Assembly (NCBI GenBank): GCA_045614605.1
Contig: JAZLDH010000015.1
Location: 62,001 to 126,000, forward strand
DNA from: Onthomorpha sp937906975
GTDB taxonomy: Bacteria > Bacteroidota > Bacteroidia > Bacteroidales > P3
Length of the DNA: 64,000 bases
Direction of reading: 5' to 3'
The notes under the pieces were generated by a model. It saw only the letters and a program-made list of their open reading frames with translations, did not search any database and was not told the origin of the DNA. The position numbers and the translations under genes are program-made. Below, piece by piece: positions 27,717 through 36,361 of the stretch. Numbering within the stretch: position 1 is the first letter of the stretch; the number at the start of each line of letters is the position of its first letter.

Positions 27717-27724
27717 CAAAAATA
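27717..27724 (-). promoter_or_regulatory. -7 box of outer-membrane protein 1
   Basis: TATTTTTG on the minus strand, inside a 30-bp block (27708-27739) nearly identical to 51151-51181 before outer-membrane protein 3. An ATTG sits 21 bp upstream. The predicted leader is about 80 nt and contains the shared 50-bp block. Confidence 0.65.
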
Positions 27725-27774
27725 TACAAAAAAAATCGAAAATCGCAATCTTTTTTTTATGAGTTTTTTCAGTT

Positions 27775-27822
27775 TTTCAGCATTTTAAACACTTATTTCA
27801 AGAAGTTTTTTCGCTATTTCAA
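27775..27822 (+). promoter_or_regulatory. Candidate AraC operator 1: half-sites at 21-bp period
   Basis: TTTCAG (27775), TTTCAA (27796) and TTTCAA (27817), each exactly 21 bp after the previous one. The two TTTCAA sites recur with the same spacing at 50103 and 51199. The block lies 32 bp before the -7 box of the araC gene and 67 bp before its ATG, where an AraC-type activator or autoregulator would bind. Confidence 0.65.
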
Positions 27823-27853
27823 TATTGGGTGTTTTTTGTTTAAATAAAGTGTG

Positions 27854-27861
27854 TATATTTG
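27854..27861 (+). promoter_or_regulatory. -7 box of araC gene 1
   Basis: TATATTTG, 27 bp before the ATG at 27889. There is no good -33 box, as expected of an activator-dependent promoter; the operator ends 31 bp upstream. Confidence 0.65.
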
Positions 27862-27888
27862 TCGCAAATTTTAAACAAGCAACTATAT

Positions 27889-28746
27889 ATGAAAAGCGAA
27901 ATTTTAAGTTTTAATTGGAAGATTATTTTTGATAGAACCATTGAGGAAAGAAAATTAGGTTATGATTTAATGTATTCTAATGGTATAGAAATTTTCATGA
28001 ATGCTTCTACAAAATGTAAATTTGGCTATTTCTTAGATATATTGTTTGAAAAAGGAGAATTTACTTTTGAATTAAATGGAGAAATTCACTCTCTCACTTC
28101 GCCAACTGCAATAATTGTTCAACCAAATAGTGAATTTAAATTCATATCTTGCAATAATTGTTCTATACATACTATTGTTGTTTCTCCTAATTTAAGAAAT
28201 AATCTTTTAGAATCGTTTATTAAAAATGCTTCCATACATAGCAAGATGAAAATTCAGCCTTTGTGTAGTATAGAAAACGAGAAAGATTTAATGGAATTTA
28301 TGAATTATTTAGATGCTGTTAAAAATATTCTTGCTAATACTAATAATCCGTATAGAATGGAGGCTTTTAAACATTTCAATGCTTACCATTACTATTATTT
28401 CTTCTTTAAATTTTATAATTTAAACCCAACAAATGATTATGGAAGGTGTAATCATTTTTTTGATTTGTTAGACATACACTATTTAGAAGAACGAAAAAGT
28501 GAGTTTTATGCGAAAAAGTTGTCTATAAGTGTTGGTCATTTAGATTTTCTCTTAAAAGAAAAAATATCAAAAACTGCAAAAAATTGCATAGATGAAAAAA
28601 TCGCAAATGAAAGCAAAAAATTGCTTCTTGAAACTGAACTCTCAATTGAAAATATTGCAACAATAATGGGATTTTCCAATGTTGTGAATTTTTCAAGATT
28701 CTTTAAAAGGGTTATAGGCGAAAGCCCAAGAAATTTCAGACAATAA
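27889..28746 (+). CDS. AraC family transcriptional regulator (module copy 1)
   Basis: A 285-residue cytoplasmic regulator. Residues 1-170 form a cupin-like sensing part (DILFEKGEFTFELNGEIHSL, IIVQPNSEFKF). The last 100 residues hold two helix-turn-helix motifs: FYAKKLSISVGHLDFLLKE and IENIATIMGFSNVVNFSRFF, ending with RVIGESPRNFR. It is a clear paralog of the regulator at 51293, sharing YDLMY, the FLEKG/FEKG strand and an NPYRMEA/TPYRIEA helix. The ATG at 27889 is used; an upstream TTG overlaps the -7 box. Likely regulates the divergent outer-membrane gene and itself. Confidence 0.88.
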   Translation: MKSEILSFNWKIIFDRTIEERKLGYDLMYSNGIEIFMNASTKCKFGYFLDILFEKGEFTFELNGEIHSLTSPTAIIVQPNSEFKFISCNNCSIHTIVVSPNLRNNLLESFIKNASIHSKMKIQPLCSIENEKDLMEFMNYLDAVKNILANTNNPYRMEAFKHFNAYHYYYFFFKFYNLNPTNDYGRCNHFFDLLDIHYLEERKSEFYAKKLSISVGHLDFLLKEKISKTAKNCIDEKIANESKKLLLETELSIENIATIMGFSNVVNFSRFFKRVIGESPRNFRQ

Positions 28747-28759
28747 GTCCGTTATTTTT

Positions 28760-28836
28760 TCCTAAGAAAACGAAAAATATCTCTTAGGAAAAAAATTTTT
28801 TTTCTTAGGAATATTTTATTTTTTCTTAGGAAAAAT
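28760..28836. terminator. Hairpin-rich CCTAAG/CTTAGG element, terminator for araC 1 and the SMR gene
   Basis: TTTTTTCCTAAGA and TCTTAGGAAAAAAA form a hairpin, followed by two more CTTAGGA units. It lies between convergent genes and belongs to a family of intergenic elements built on the same motif. Its right end reaches the stop of the SMR gene. Confidence 0.65.
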
Positions 28837-29160
28837 TTAATGAACTATTTTTAGACCAATAATAGATGCTACAAGGGTGAAAGTAAACAACAATCGCCAA
28901 AAAGTTGCTGGCTCTTTGAAGATGAAAATCCCGATAAGCACTGCTCCAACTGCCCCTATTCCTGTCCAAACGGGGTAAGCCGTTCCGATAGGTATTGTTT
29001 TTGTTGCCTTAGTTAGAAGAATCATACTTAGAATGTAAAAAAAGACAAAGGCAATATACCAAAAAAGGCTTTTGTTTCCTGTTTCTACATTTCCTTTTCC
29101 AAGACAAAATGTAAAAAAGGTCTCACACAAGCCCGCTAAAATCAAGATTAACCAATTCAT
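28837..29160 (-). CDS. Small multidrug resistance family protein, Gdx/SugE type
   Basis: A 107-residue, four-helix inner-membrane exporter. The essential Glu is in the first helix (GLCETFF). The segment GTAYPVWTGIGAVGAV is typical of the SugE/Gdx branch, which exports guanidinium, rather than of the EmrE drug branch. The start at 29158-29160 gives MNWLILILAG and normal SMR length. The single gene would form a homodimer. No guanidine riboswitch was recognised in its short leader. Confidence 0.88.
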   Translation of the reverse strand: MNWLILILAGLCETFFTFCLGKGNVETGNKSLFWYIAFVFFYILSMILLTKATKTIPIGTAYPVWTGIGAVGAVLIGIFIFKEPATFWRLLFTFTLVASIIGLKIVH

Positions 29161-29194
29161 CTCTATCAAATATATATTTTTCTTTAACAGAGGG

Positions 29195-29202
29195 CAAAAG
29201 TA
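29195..29202 (-). promoter_or_regulatory. -7 box of the SMR gene
   Basis: TACTTTTG on the minus strand, about 35 bp before the ATG. No clear -33 box. Confidence 0.5.
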
Positions 29203-29226
29203 CAAAATTATTTTTAATTATTTTCT

Positions 29227-29234
29227 TACCTTTG
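29227..29234 (+). promoter_or_regulatory. -7 box of the MalY/PatB gene
   Basis: TACCTTTG ends 5 bp before the ATG at 29240, so the transcript would be leaderless or nearly so. Confidence 0.5.
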
Positions 29235-29239
29235 CAGGC

Positions 29240-30427
29240 ATGGAAAAACGATATAACTTTGACGAAAACGTAGATAGAAGACATTCTGACTGCGTAAAAT
29301 ATGACTCTCTTCCCGATACATACGGACGAGATGACCTTTTACCTTTGTGGGTTGCGGATATGGATTTCCGTTCTCCCGATTTTGTAATGCAAGCCATTGC
29401 TAAACGTTGCGAGCATGAGGTACTTGGCTATGGCACTCCTTCAAAAGATTATTGGAATGCGGTAATAAATTGGTTGGAGAAAAGATATAATATCTCTTGT
29501 CAAAGAAACGATTTGCATTTTATTCCGGGTATTGTTGCGGGTATTTCGTTTGCTTTGCTCTCTCTTACAAAAGAGGGTGATAAAATCTTGGTTACAACTC
29601 CTGTTTATCCGCCTTTTGTAAATCTTCCTCTCTCTTGCAATAGGACTTTGGTGTGTAGCAACTTAAAAATAGAGAATGGTCGTTTTCTTATCGACTTTGA
29701 GGATTTTGAAAAGAAGATAGAGGGTTGTAAAATCTTTATTATGAGTAATCCTCACAACCCTGCGGGAACTATTTGGGGAGAAGAAACTCTTAAAAGAATA
29801 GCAGAGATTTGCCAAAGAAACAATGTGATTGTTATTAGTGATGAAATTCATGCCGATTTAACGCTTAATGGCAACAAACACATAAGTTATAGCACTGTTT
29901 CAAAAGAGGCAGCTTCTCATAGCATTACTTTTATGGCTCCAAGCAAGACTTTCAACATCGCAGGCCTTGGAAGTTCGGTTTGTTACATAGCAAATGAAAC
30001 TCTACGCAATAAATTCTTTGGTTGGTTGGAAGCAATGGGCGTGGCATACGGCAATATCTTTGCTTATACTGCGGCAGAGGCTGCTTTTTCTCAGGGAGAA
30101 AATTGGCTTAATCAAATGCTTGATTATCTAAAATCTAATGTTGATTTATTGGAAAGCTTTGTTAATGAAAATTTACCAAAGGTTAAAATGGTGCTTCCTG
30201 AGGCTTCGTTTTTGGCTTGGCTGGATTTTAGTGATTATAACAAGTCTCACAAAGAATTAGCAGAGTTATTCATAAACAAAGCTGGCGTTGTGTTGAACGA
30301 TGGCACTACTTTTGCTCCAAAAAGCATTGCTTCTGAGTATAATTGTTGCTTTAGAATAAATCTTGGCTGTCCTAAAAAGACTTTAACCGAAGCCTTGCAA
30401 CGCATAGCTAATGCTTTGAAAGATTAA
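29240..30427 (+). CDS. MalY/PatB-type PLP-dependent cystathionine beta-lyase
   Basis: A 395-residue fold-type I PLP enzyme that cleaves C-S bonds (cystathionine or cysteine to thiol/H2S, pyruvate and ammonia). It starts MEKRYNFDENVDRRHSDCVK, the family's N-terminus. It has PLWVADMDFRSP, SNPHNPAGTIW, the ISDEIHADL Asp, and the PLP lysine in APSKTFNIAGL. An upstream extension to 29072 is rejected because it overlaps the divergent SMR gene and the promoter. The substrate is not certain. Confidence 0.92.
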   Translation: MEKRYNFDENVDRRHSDCVKYDSLPDTYGRDDLLPLWVADMDFRSPDFVMQAIAKRCEHEVLGYGTPSKDYWNAVINWLEKRYNISCQRNDLHFIPGIVAGISFALLSLTKEGDKILVTTPVYPPFVNLPLSCNRTLVCSNLKIENGRFLIDFEDFEKKIEGCKIFIMSNPHNPAGTIWGEETLKRIAEICQRNNVIVISDEIHADLTLNGNKHISYSTVSKEAASHSITFMAPSKTFNIAGLGSSVCYIANETLRNKFFGWLEAMGVAYGNIFAYTAAEAAFSQGENWLNQMLDYLKSNVDLLESFVNENLPKVKMVLPEASFLAWLDFSDYNKSHKELAELFINKAGVVLNDGTTFAPKSIASEYNCCFRINLGCPKKTLTEALQRIANALKD

Positions 30428-30478
30428 GTGTGGTTTGCAGAAATATTTCTGTTGATTTCAATAAAATATGCAAATAAA

Positions 30479-30509
30479 TTTGCAAGTTAAAAAAAAGGTT
30501 GTATCTTTG
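30479..30509 (+). promoter_or_regulatory. Promoter of tRNA-Cys
   Basis: TTTG (30479-30482), 19-bp spacer, TATCTTTG (30502-30509); the tRNA begins 18 bp later. Confidence 0.85.
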
Positions 30510-30526
30510 CAAACCGAAACACGTAA

Positions 30527-30597
30527 GGTCTCTTGGCCGAGTGGCTAGGCACCGGTCTGCAAAACCGTCTACTCCAGTTCGAATCTGGAAGAGACCT
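30527..30597 (+). tRNA. tRNA-Cys (GCA)
   Basis: A 71-nt cloverleaf. Acceptor GGTCTCT pairs with AGAGACC, discriminator T as usual for tRNA-Cys. The anticodon loop CTGCAAA gives GCA. T arm has GTTCGAATC. CCA is not encoded. Confidence 0.96.
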
Positions 30598-30605
30598 CAA
30601 AAGAA

Positions 30606-30639
30606 AAAGACTATTCTTATTAAGAGTAGTCTTTTTTTT
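30606..30639 (+). terminator. Terminator of tRNA-Cys
   Basis: AAAGACTATTCTT pairs with AAGAGTAGTCTTT (one mismatch-like position) followed by eight T. Upstream A-run makes it usable from the convergent ABC transporter gene too. Confidence 0.88.
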
Positions 30640-30654
30640 GTTTTTATGTTGTTT

Positions 30655-32478
30655 TTAGGAATTTAAACTTTGCATATTTACAAGGCGAGAATAGACTCCC
30701 GATTTCGAGATTAGCTCTTTGTGAGTGCCACTTTCTACTATCACGCCTTTGTCCATTACCAATATTTTATCGGCATTCATTATTGTTGTAAGCCTATGTG
30801 CTATCACAACCGAAGTCCTATCTTTCATTAGCGTGTTTAGGGCTTGTTGCACTTCATGTTCGTTTTGTGTGTCTAAGGCTGAGGTCGCTTCATCTAAAAG
30901 CAATATTTCGGGATTCTTTAATATCGCTCTTGCAATACATAGTCTTTGTCTTTCTCCTCCCGAAAGGCTTAGCCCTCTATCGCTCAAATGTGTGTAATAT
31001 CCTTTTTCCATTTTGCTGATAAAGGAATCTGCATTTGCAATCTTTGCGGCGGCAATCACTTCTTCCATAGTCGCCGATGGATTTCCAAAGGCTATGTTTT
31101 TAAATATGGTGTCGTTAAACAAAATCGCCTCTTGCGTAACAATTCCTACCTTATCTCTTAAAGAATTTATTGATAATTCTTTTATGTTTACGCCATCAAA
31201 GAGAATTTCTCCGCTTGTTACATCGGCAAAGCGTGATATTAAGTCTATGAGTGTGGATTTTCCTGCTCCCGATTCGCCTACTAAGGCTACGGTTTGCCCT
31301 TTTTTGACTGTGAAACTTATGTCTTTTAATACGTTTTCTTTGCTATTGTCATAGGAGAAAAAGACATTGCGAAATTCTATTGAGTCTTTAAATTCTAAAA
31401 CTTGTATTGGATTTTCGCATTCTGTGATTTTTTCTTCTGCATCAAGGATTTCATATATTCTTATTGCGGCGGCATCTCCTTTTTGCATATTATAATAGGC
31501 TGTGGAAAGCTCTTGCAAAGGGGAAATCACTTTTGCAAAAATCAAGGTAAAGCCTATCAAAATTGCTGCCGACATTTTGCCTGCTAAGACTAATTCTCCT
31601 CCAAACAATACTACTGCTACAAGTACGAATATGGCTAAAAATTCGGTTAAAGGTGAGGCTAATTCTTTTCTTCTAAATATTTTAGTCATCACTTTTGTGT
31701 AGTAGTCGTTGGATTGTTTGAATTTTTCTTTTGTTACTCCTTCTGCTCCGTAGGATTTTATGGCTCTAAGTCCGCCAAGCGTTTCTTCACATTGCGAAAG
31801 CAAGACACCCATTTCTTTTTGTCCCTTAATGGAGTTGCGTTTTAGGCTATTGCCAATTTTTTTGATTAGAAAATAAGCAAGAGGCAAGACTATAACGATA
31901 AATAACACCAATTGCCAAGAGGCTAATATAAGAGCAGAAAAGAAAACAATAACCATTATGGAATCTTTTACAAGCATCTGTAAACTACTCACAACGCTCC
32001 ATTCTATATCTGCTAAGTCGGAGGTTAATCTCGACATAATATCGCCTTTTTTCTTGTCGGAAAAAAAGCTAATTGGCAAGATACAGATTTTTTTGTAAAC
32101 ATCGTTTCTTAAATCGTTTACAAGTCCGTTTCGGATTGGGACAATAAAATACATTCCCAAATAACGAAAAAGTGCAGAAAAGAAAATACAGATAATATAT
32201 ACCACACCTATTGCTATAAGGCAAGGATATATTCCATAAATATCTTTGTAAATATTTAGATTCCACGCAAGGTAATCCATCAAAACGTCTTTGTCAAGAC
32301 TTAATTCTGGACATTGGGCTGGTGAGTCTATGACTCCAAATAATACCGAAATGAAAGGTATTATCATCACAAAGGAAAAAAGCGAAAAGAAAACGTATAT
32401 AAGGTTTGATAATACGTTTAAAACTATGTCTTTCTTGTAGTTTAAAATATATTTAAAAACCCTAAATACGTTTTTCAT
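30655..32478 (-). CDS. ABC exporter, fused permease and ATPase (MsbA/lipid-type)
   Basis: A 607-residue half-transporter acting as a dimer in the inner membrane. Six membrane helices fill residues 15-330. The ATPase domain has Walker A (GESGAGKST), the signature LSGGERQRLCIARA, Walker B (EILLLDEATSALD) and the H-loop (IAHRLTT). The layout resembles MsbA and other lipid or peptide exporters; the substrate is not known. The start at 32476-32478 (MKNVFRVFKYIL) is chosen; a longer frame runs into ahcY. It is last in the merR-ddl-phosphatase-ahcY-ABC operon. Confidence 0.9.
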   Translation of the reverse strand: MKNVFRVFKYILNYKKDIVLNVLSNLIYVFFSLFSFVMIIPFISVLFGVIDSPAQCPELSLDKDVLMDYLAWNLNIYKDIYGIYPCLIAIGVVYIICIFFSALFRYLGMYFIVPIRNGLVNDLRNDVYKKICILPISFFSDKKKGDIMSRLTSDLADIEWSVVSSLQMLVKDSIMVIVFFSALILASWQLVLFIVIVLPLAYFLIKKIGNSLKRNSIKGQKEMGVLLSQCEETLGGLRAIKSYGAEGVTKEKFKQSNDYYTKVMTKIFRRKELASPLTEFLAIFVLVAVVLFGGELVLAGKMSAAILIGFTLIFAKVISPLQELSTAYYNMQKGDAAAIRIYEILDAEEKITECENPIQVLEFKDSIEFRNVFFSYDNSKENVLKDISFTVKKGQTVALVGESGAGKSTLIDLISRFADVTSGEILFDGVNIKELSINSLRDKVGIVTQEAILFNDTIFKNIAFGNPSATMEEVIAAAKIANADSFISKMEKGYYTHLSDRGLSLSGGERQRLCIARAILKNPEILLLDEATSALDTQNEHEVQQALNTLMKDRTSVVIAHRLTTIMNADKILVMDKGVIVESGTHKELISKSGVYSRLVNMQSLNS

Positions 32479-32492
32479 TGCTTTCTTATTTT

Positions 32493-33902
32493 TTAGTAGC
32501 GATAATGTTCTGCTTTGTAAGGTCCATCTACACTTACTCCTATGTAGTCGGCTTGTTTTTGTGTAAGCTTTGTAAGTTTTACGCCAATATTTTCTAAATG
32601 AAGGCATGCTACTTCTTCATCTAAGGCTTTTGGCAATCTGTAAACGCCTACTTCGTATTTTTTTGTCCACAAATCTAATTGTGCTAAGGTTTGATTTGTG
32701 AATGAATTACTCATTACAAATGATGGGTGGCCTGTTGCACAACCTAAGTTTACTAATCGTCCTTCTGCTAACAAGTAAATGCAGTGTCCGTCTTCAAATA
32801 CGTATTTATCTACTTGTGGTTTGATATTGATTTTCTTGATTCCTGGGTAGTTTTCTAATTTTTCTACTTGGATTTCATTGTCAAAGTGTCCTATGTTGCA
32901 CACTATGGCTTCTGTTTTCATTCTTGCCATATCTTCCACTGTGATTACATCGCAGTTTCCTGTGGTTGTAACATATATGTTTCCTTCTGCAAGTGCGTCT
33001 TCAAGGGTTGTAACTTCAAATCCTTCCATTGCTGCTTGTAAAGCACAGATTGGGTCTATCTCTGTTACTAAAACTCTTGCTCCATATCCACGCATACTTC
33101 TTGCACAGCCCTTTCCAACATCTCCATATCCACAAACAACAACTACTTTTCCTGCTATCATAACGTCTGTTGCACGTTTGATTCCATCTGCCAAAGATTC
33201 TCTACAACCATATAAGTTGTCAAATTTACTTTTTGTTACAGAGTCGTTCACATTTATTGCAGGAATTAACAATTCTCCTCTTTCCATCATTTGATATAGG
33301 CGATGAACTCCTGTTGTTGTTTCTTCGCTTACTCCTCTTAGGGTTTTAAGAATTTTATGCCATTTTTGAGAATCTTCTTCGTAAACAGCCTTTAATGTTT
33401 TCAAAACAATGGCTTCTTCTGTGTTAGAGGCTTGTTGCGAAAGTAAAGAAGGGTCGTTTTCTATTGCGTATCCTTTGTGAACTAATAAAGTTGCGTCTCC
33501 ACCATCGTCCACAATCAAGTCTGGACCTTCGCCATTAGGGAAAGATAATGCTTGATTTGTACACCACCAATACTCTTCCAAACTTTCTCCCTTCCATGCA
33601 AAAACAGGAACGCCTCTTTCTGCAACAGCAGCCGCTGCATGGTCTTGTGTAGAGAAGATATTACAAGAACACCATCTTACATCAGCTCCTAATTCTGTTA
33701 AAGTTTCAATAAGAACTGCAGTTTGGATAGTCATGTGTAAAGAACCCATGATTTTTGCTCCCTTTAATGGCTTTTCTTTTCCGTATTTTGCTCTCAAAGC
33801 CATTAAACCCGGCATTTCTTTCTCTGCAATCTCTATTTCTTTTCGTCCAAAGTCTGCCAAAGACATGTCAGCAACTTTGTATTTCAATGTATAATCTGTC
33901 AT
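32493..33902 (-). CDS. ahcY: Adenosylhomocysteinase
   Basis: Splits S-adenosylhomocysteine into adenosine and homocysteine, removing the inhibitor left by methyltransferases. The 469-residue length is normal. Visible features are the N-terminal LADFGRKEIEIAEKEMPGL, SLHMTIQTAVLIETL, the NAD-binding VVVCGYGDVGKGCA and the C-terminal end DGPYKAEHYRY. It is 11 bp after the alkaline phosphatase gene. Confidence 0.97.
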   Translation of the reverse strand: MTDYTLKYKVADMSLADFGRKEIEIAEKEMPGLMALRAKYGKEKPLKGAKIMGSLHMTIQTAVLIETLTELGADVRWCSCNIFSTQDHAAAAVAERGVPVFAWKGESLEEYWWCTNQALSFPNGEGPDLIVDDGGDATLLVHKGYAIENDPSLLSQQASNTEEAIVLKTLKAVYEEDSQKWHKILKTLRGVSEETTTGVHRLYQMMERGELLIPAINVNDSVTKSKFDNLYGCRESLADGIKRATDVMIAGKVVVVCGYGDVGKGCARSMRGYGARVLVTEIDPICALQAAMEGFEVTTLEDALAEGNIYVTTTGNCDVITVEDMARMKTEAIVCNIGHFDNEIQVEKLENYPGIKKINIKPQVDKYVFEDGHCIYLLAEGRLVNLGCATGHPSFVMSNSFTNQTLAQLDLWTKKYEVGVYRLPKALDEEVACLHLENIGVKLTKLTQKQADYIGVSVDGPYKAEHYRY

Positions 33903-33913
33903 TTTATATTGTT

Positions 33914-34966
33914 TTATTTATATCTTATCAACTTATAAATTTCTGTAAATATGTCTGTGTTTTGCATAACACCTGTAAAATTTTCTGCGCCTACACCATA
34001 AGAAAATATCGGCACGGGAACTGCTGTGTGATGCCAAGAAGTCCATTCGTCTTTTGTTAAATTGTTTTCAGCAGGCAAGGTAAGACCCCCTGTTTCGTGG
34101 TCGGCAGTTACAACAACTAAGGTTTCACCATTTTGTTTTGCAAATTCCAAAGCTATTCTTACGCATTCATCAAAGTCTTTCACCTCATCTATCATATTTT
34201 CGTATTTATGAAGATGTGCTTCCATATCAATCTTACTTCCTTCAAGCATTATGAAAAATCCATTTTCGTTATCGGAAAGTGTTTTTAGTGTTTTTTCTAA
34301 ACTTTCTGGTAAAACATCGCCTCTTTTCTTTGCTTCATCAAGATGACCATCGGCTAAAAGTGCGTAAAATCTTTTAGATTTAGTATTTTTTATTTGCTCT
34401 ATTGAATTATACACCTCATATTTTTTAGAGGTAAGAGAATCTAATAAATTTAGTTTGTCTTTTCTCTTTGTGGAAACAAATCTATCTAAGCCTCCTCCTA
34501 TGACTATGTCTATGTTTTCTTTAATAAAACTTAGGGCTATTTCTTCTTGTAGATTTCTATCTTTGACATTTGCCACAAAACTTGCAGGTGTGGCGTGTGT
34601 TACATCGCAAGAGGTAATTATTGCTGTGCTTTTGAATGAGTTTTTGGCTATTTTCAAAAGCGAAGCACGTGGCGAAGAATTTTTGTCTAAGCCTATGGAG
34701 CCATAAAGGGCTTTTTGTCCTATTGCTATGGCAGTTCCGCCCGCTCCTGAGTCGGTTACTTCTTTGTCGGCGCAGTATGTGATGGACAATCCAACGTATG
34801 GCATCGTGTAAATGTTGAGTTGTTTGTCGTTTGCAAGGTATGCTGCGTAGGTTTGTGCAATGCCCATTCCGTCTCCTATAAGAAGAATTACATTTTTAGG
34901 CTTTGGTTGGGCTATGCCTATGTTTAACAAAAATATGCCTAAGAGTAAAAAGATTATCTTTTTCAT
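33914..34966 (-). CDS. Alkaline phosphatase (PhoA family), exported
   Basis: A 350-residue periplasmic phosphomonoesterase. After the signal peptide (MKKIIFLLLGIFLLNIGIAQ) come the metal-binding IGDGMG, the nucleophile serine in TDSGAGGTA, the THATPASF ligands, the VTADHETGGL ligands, and the final His in SWHHTAVPVP. It is compact compared with E. coli PhoA. The ATG at 34964-34966 shares a base with the ddl stop (TAATG), so the two are translationally coupled; the longer frame starting at 35005 lies inside ddl and is rejected. Confidence 0.93.
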   Translation of the reverse strand: MKKIIFLLLGIFLLNIGIAQPKPKNVILLIGDGMGIAQTYAAYLANDKQLNIYTMPYVGLSITYCADKEVTDSGAGGTAIAIGQKALYGSIGLDKNSSPRASLLKIAKNSFKSTAIITSCDVTHATPASFVANVKDRNLQEEIALSFIKENIDIVIGGGLDRFVSTKRKDKLNLLDSLTSKKYEVYNSIEQIKNTKSKRFYALLADGHLDEAKKRGDVLPESLEKTLKTLSDNENGFFIMLEGSKIDMEAHLHKYENMIDEVKDFDECVRIALEFAKQNGETLVVVTADHETGGLTLPAENNLTKDEWTSWHHTAVPVPIFSYGVGAENFTGVMQNTDIFTEIYKLIRYK

Positions 34967-35949
34967 TATAATCCTATTTGTTCTAAAAGGGTTTGATATA
35001 ACCATTTTGTATCGCGCCCCATTGCACGAACTTGTTGCGGAACTATGCTTTGTGCAGATTGTCCCGGTGTTGTATTAACTTCAAGGAAGAAAAGTTTATC
35101 GTCTTTCTCGCGATAGATGAAATCTATTCTACAAACGCCTGAGCAATTTAGCCTTTTGTAGAGTTTTTTTGTTGTTTCTTGAACTCTTTTCATGAGTTCA
35201 TCGCTAATTTGTGCAGGAGTTATTTCATCAGAAAGCCCATTGTATTTTGCATCGTAGTCAAAAAATTCTGTTTTTGATACAATTTCTGTTGCAGGGAAAG
35301 CAATTATTTCTTTTTCTCCAACTTGCATCACTCCACAGCTAAACTCTCGTCCTTCAATAAACTCTTCTATCAAAACTTTTTGGTGAACGGCAAAGGCTTT
35401 TTCTATGGCTGGCAAAATGTCTTCTTTGCATGAAACCTTGCTCATGCCGATTGAAGAGCCTCCTTCTGAGGGTTTGACAAACATAGGTAAAGAAATAGTG
35501 TTTTCTATTTTTGAAATATCTAATTCTTCGTCTTTAAAAACGCTTGTATTCTTTGCTACATTTACTATATCGAAGCTTCTAACAAGTGCATTGCACACTT
35601 CCTTGTCAAAAGTTATAGAAGAAACAAGTGCAGAGCAAGTTGTATAAGGAAGATTCAACATATCGAAATATCCTTGTAGCAGACCATTTTCTCCAGGCGT
35701 GCCATGAACGATTATCAATGCGCCATCGAATGTTATTTTTTCGTTGTTTATTGTAAGAGAAAAGTCATTTCTATCCACCTCTACGGGTTTGCCTTCAAGG
35801 GTGTAATACCATGATGATTTTTCTATTACGATTGTGTAAACGTTATATTTATCTCTGTTGATATTTTCTGAGATTTGTCCTGCAGAACGAATGGAAATTT
35901 CATATTCTCCCGAATATCCTCCTGCTACAAGTGCTATATTTTTTTTCAT
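34966..35949 (-). CDS. ddl: D-alanine-D-alanine ligase
   Basis: Makes the D-Ala-D-Ala dipeptide of peptidoglycan in the cytoplasm. The 327-residue ATP-grasp enzyme shows VAGGYSGEYEISIRSA, HGTPGENGLLQGYFDML, the ATP-binding VKPSEGGSSIGM, the EFIEGREFSCG segment and FLEVNTTPGQSAQSIVPQQ. It starts 17 bp after the merR gene. Confidence 0.95.
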   Translation of the reverse strand: MKKNIALVAGGYSGEYEISIRSAGQISENINRDKYNVYTIVIEKSSWYYTLEGKPVEVDRNDFSLTINNEKITFDGALIIVHGTPGENGLLQGYFDMLNLPYTTCSALVSSITFDKEVCNALVRSFDIVNVAKNTSVFKDEELDISKIENTISLPMFVKPSEGGSSIGMSKVSCKEDILPAIEKAFAVHQKVLIEEFIEGREFSCGVMQVGEKEIIAFPATEIVSKTEFFDYDAKYNGLSDEITPAQISDELMKRVQETTKKLYKRLNCSGVCRIDFIYREKDDKLFFLEVNTTPGQSAQSIVPQQVRAMGRDTKWLYQTLLEQIGL

Positions 35950-35966
35950 TTTACAATTTTGTTGTT

Positions 35967-36299
35967 TTAATTCTGCTTTTCCAATTGAGATTTCATATCC
36001 AAAAGGGTTGCTTTCATTTCATTTAGAGTTACTATCAACTCATACTTTGGATCTAAGTATTGTTGGCTACTTGTTTTAAATACTTTTTTAACTCCTTCTA
36101 AGGAATAGCCACATTCTTTCGTGAAATAATGAATTTTTTTCAGGAACTCTATGTCCTTTTCTACGTACTTCCTTATTCCAGAAGTCGTTCTGTGAGGTCT
36201 TAAAACGCTAAATTCCTTTTCCCAGTAACGTAATGTTGAAGCGGGAAGGTCTAACATTTCAGCGACTTCATTAATGGTGTAAAATATCTTATTTTTCAT
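35967..36299 (-). CDS. MerR family transcriptional regulator
   Basis: A 110-residue protein with one N-terminal winged helix-turn-helix: INEVAEMLDLPASTLRYWEKEF followed by the wing RTTSGIRKY. A short helical region and coiled-coil tail follow. There is no cysteine set for metal sensing. This short MerR type is widely conserved in Bacteroidetes; its targets are not known to me. It leads the ddl operon, and its -7 box lies only 4 bp before the ATG. Confidence 0.88.
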   Translation of the reverse strand: MKNKIFYTINEVAEMLDLPASTLRYWEKEFSVLRPHRTTSGIRKYVEKDIEFLKKIHYFTKECGYSLEGVKKVFKTSSQQYLDPKYELIVTLNEMKATLLDMKSQLEKQN

Positions 36300-36303
36300 T
36301 CTA

Positions 36304-36311
36304 CAAAAATA
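36304..36311 (-). promoter_or_regulatory. -7 box of the merR-ddl operon
   Basis: TATTTTTG on the minus strand, 4 bp before the merR ATG. Taken at face value the mRNA would be leaderless. Confidence 0.5.
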
Positions 36312-36361
36312 ATGATTATTTTTAACTTAATGCAGAAAGGCTAAATTTTTTCAAAGAAATA

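Noticed and set aside
28201..28740. Mobile-element origin of the AraC/outer-membrane module
   Set aside because: No transposase, integrase, terminal inverted repeats or target duplications are seen at either copy.
32479..32607. Longer N-terminus for the ABC exporter
   Set aside because: It would overlap the end of ahcY by more than 100 bp and gives a basic, non-family extension.
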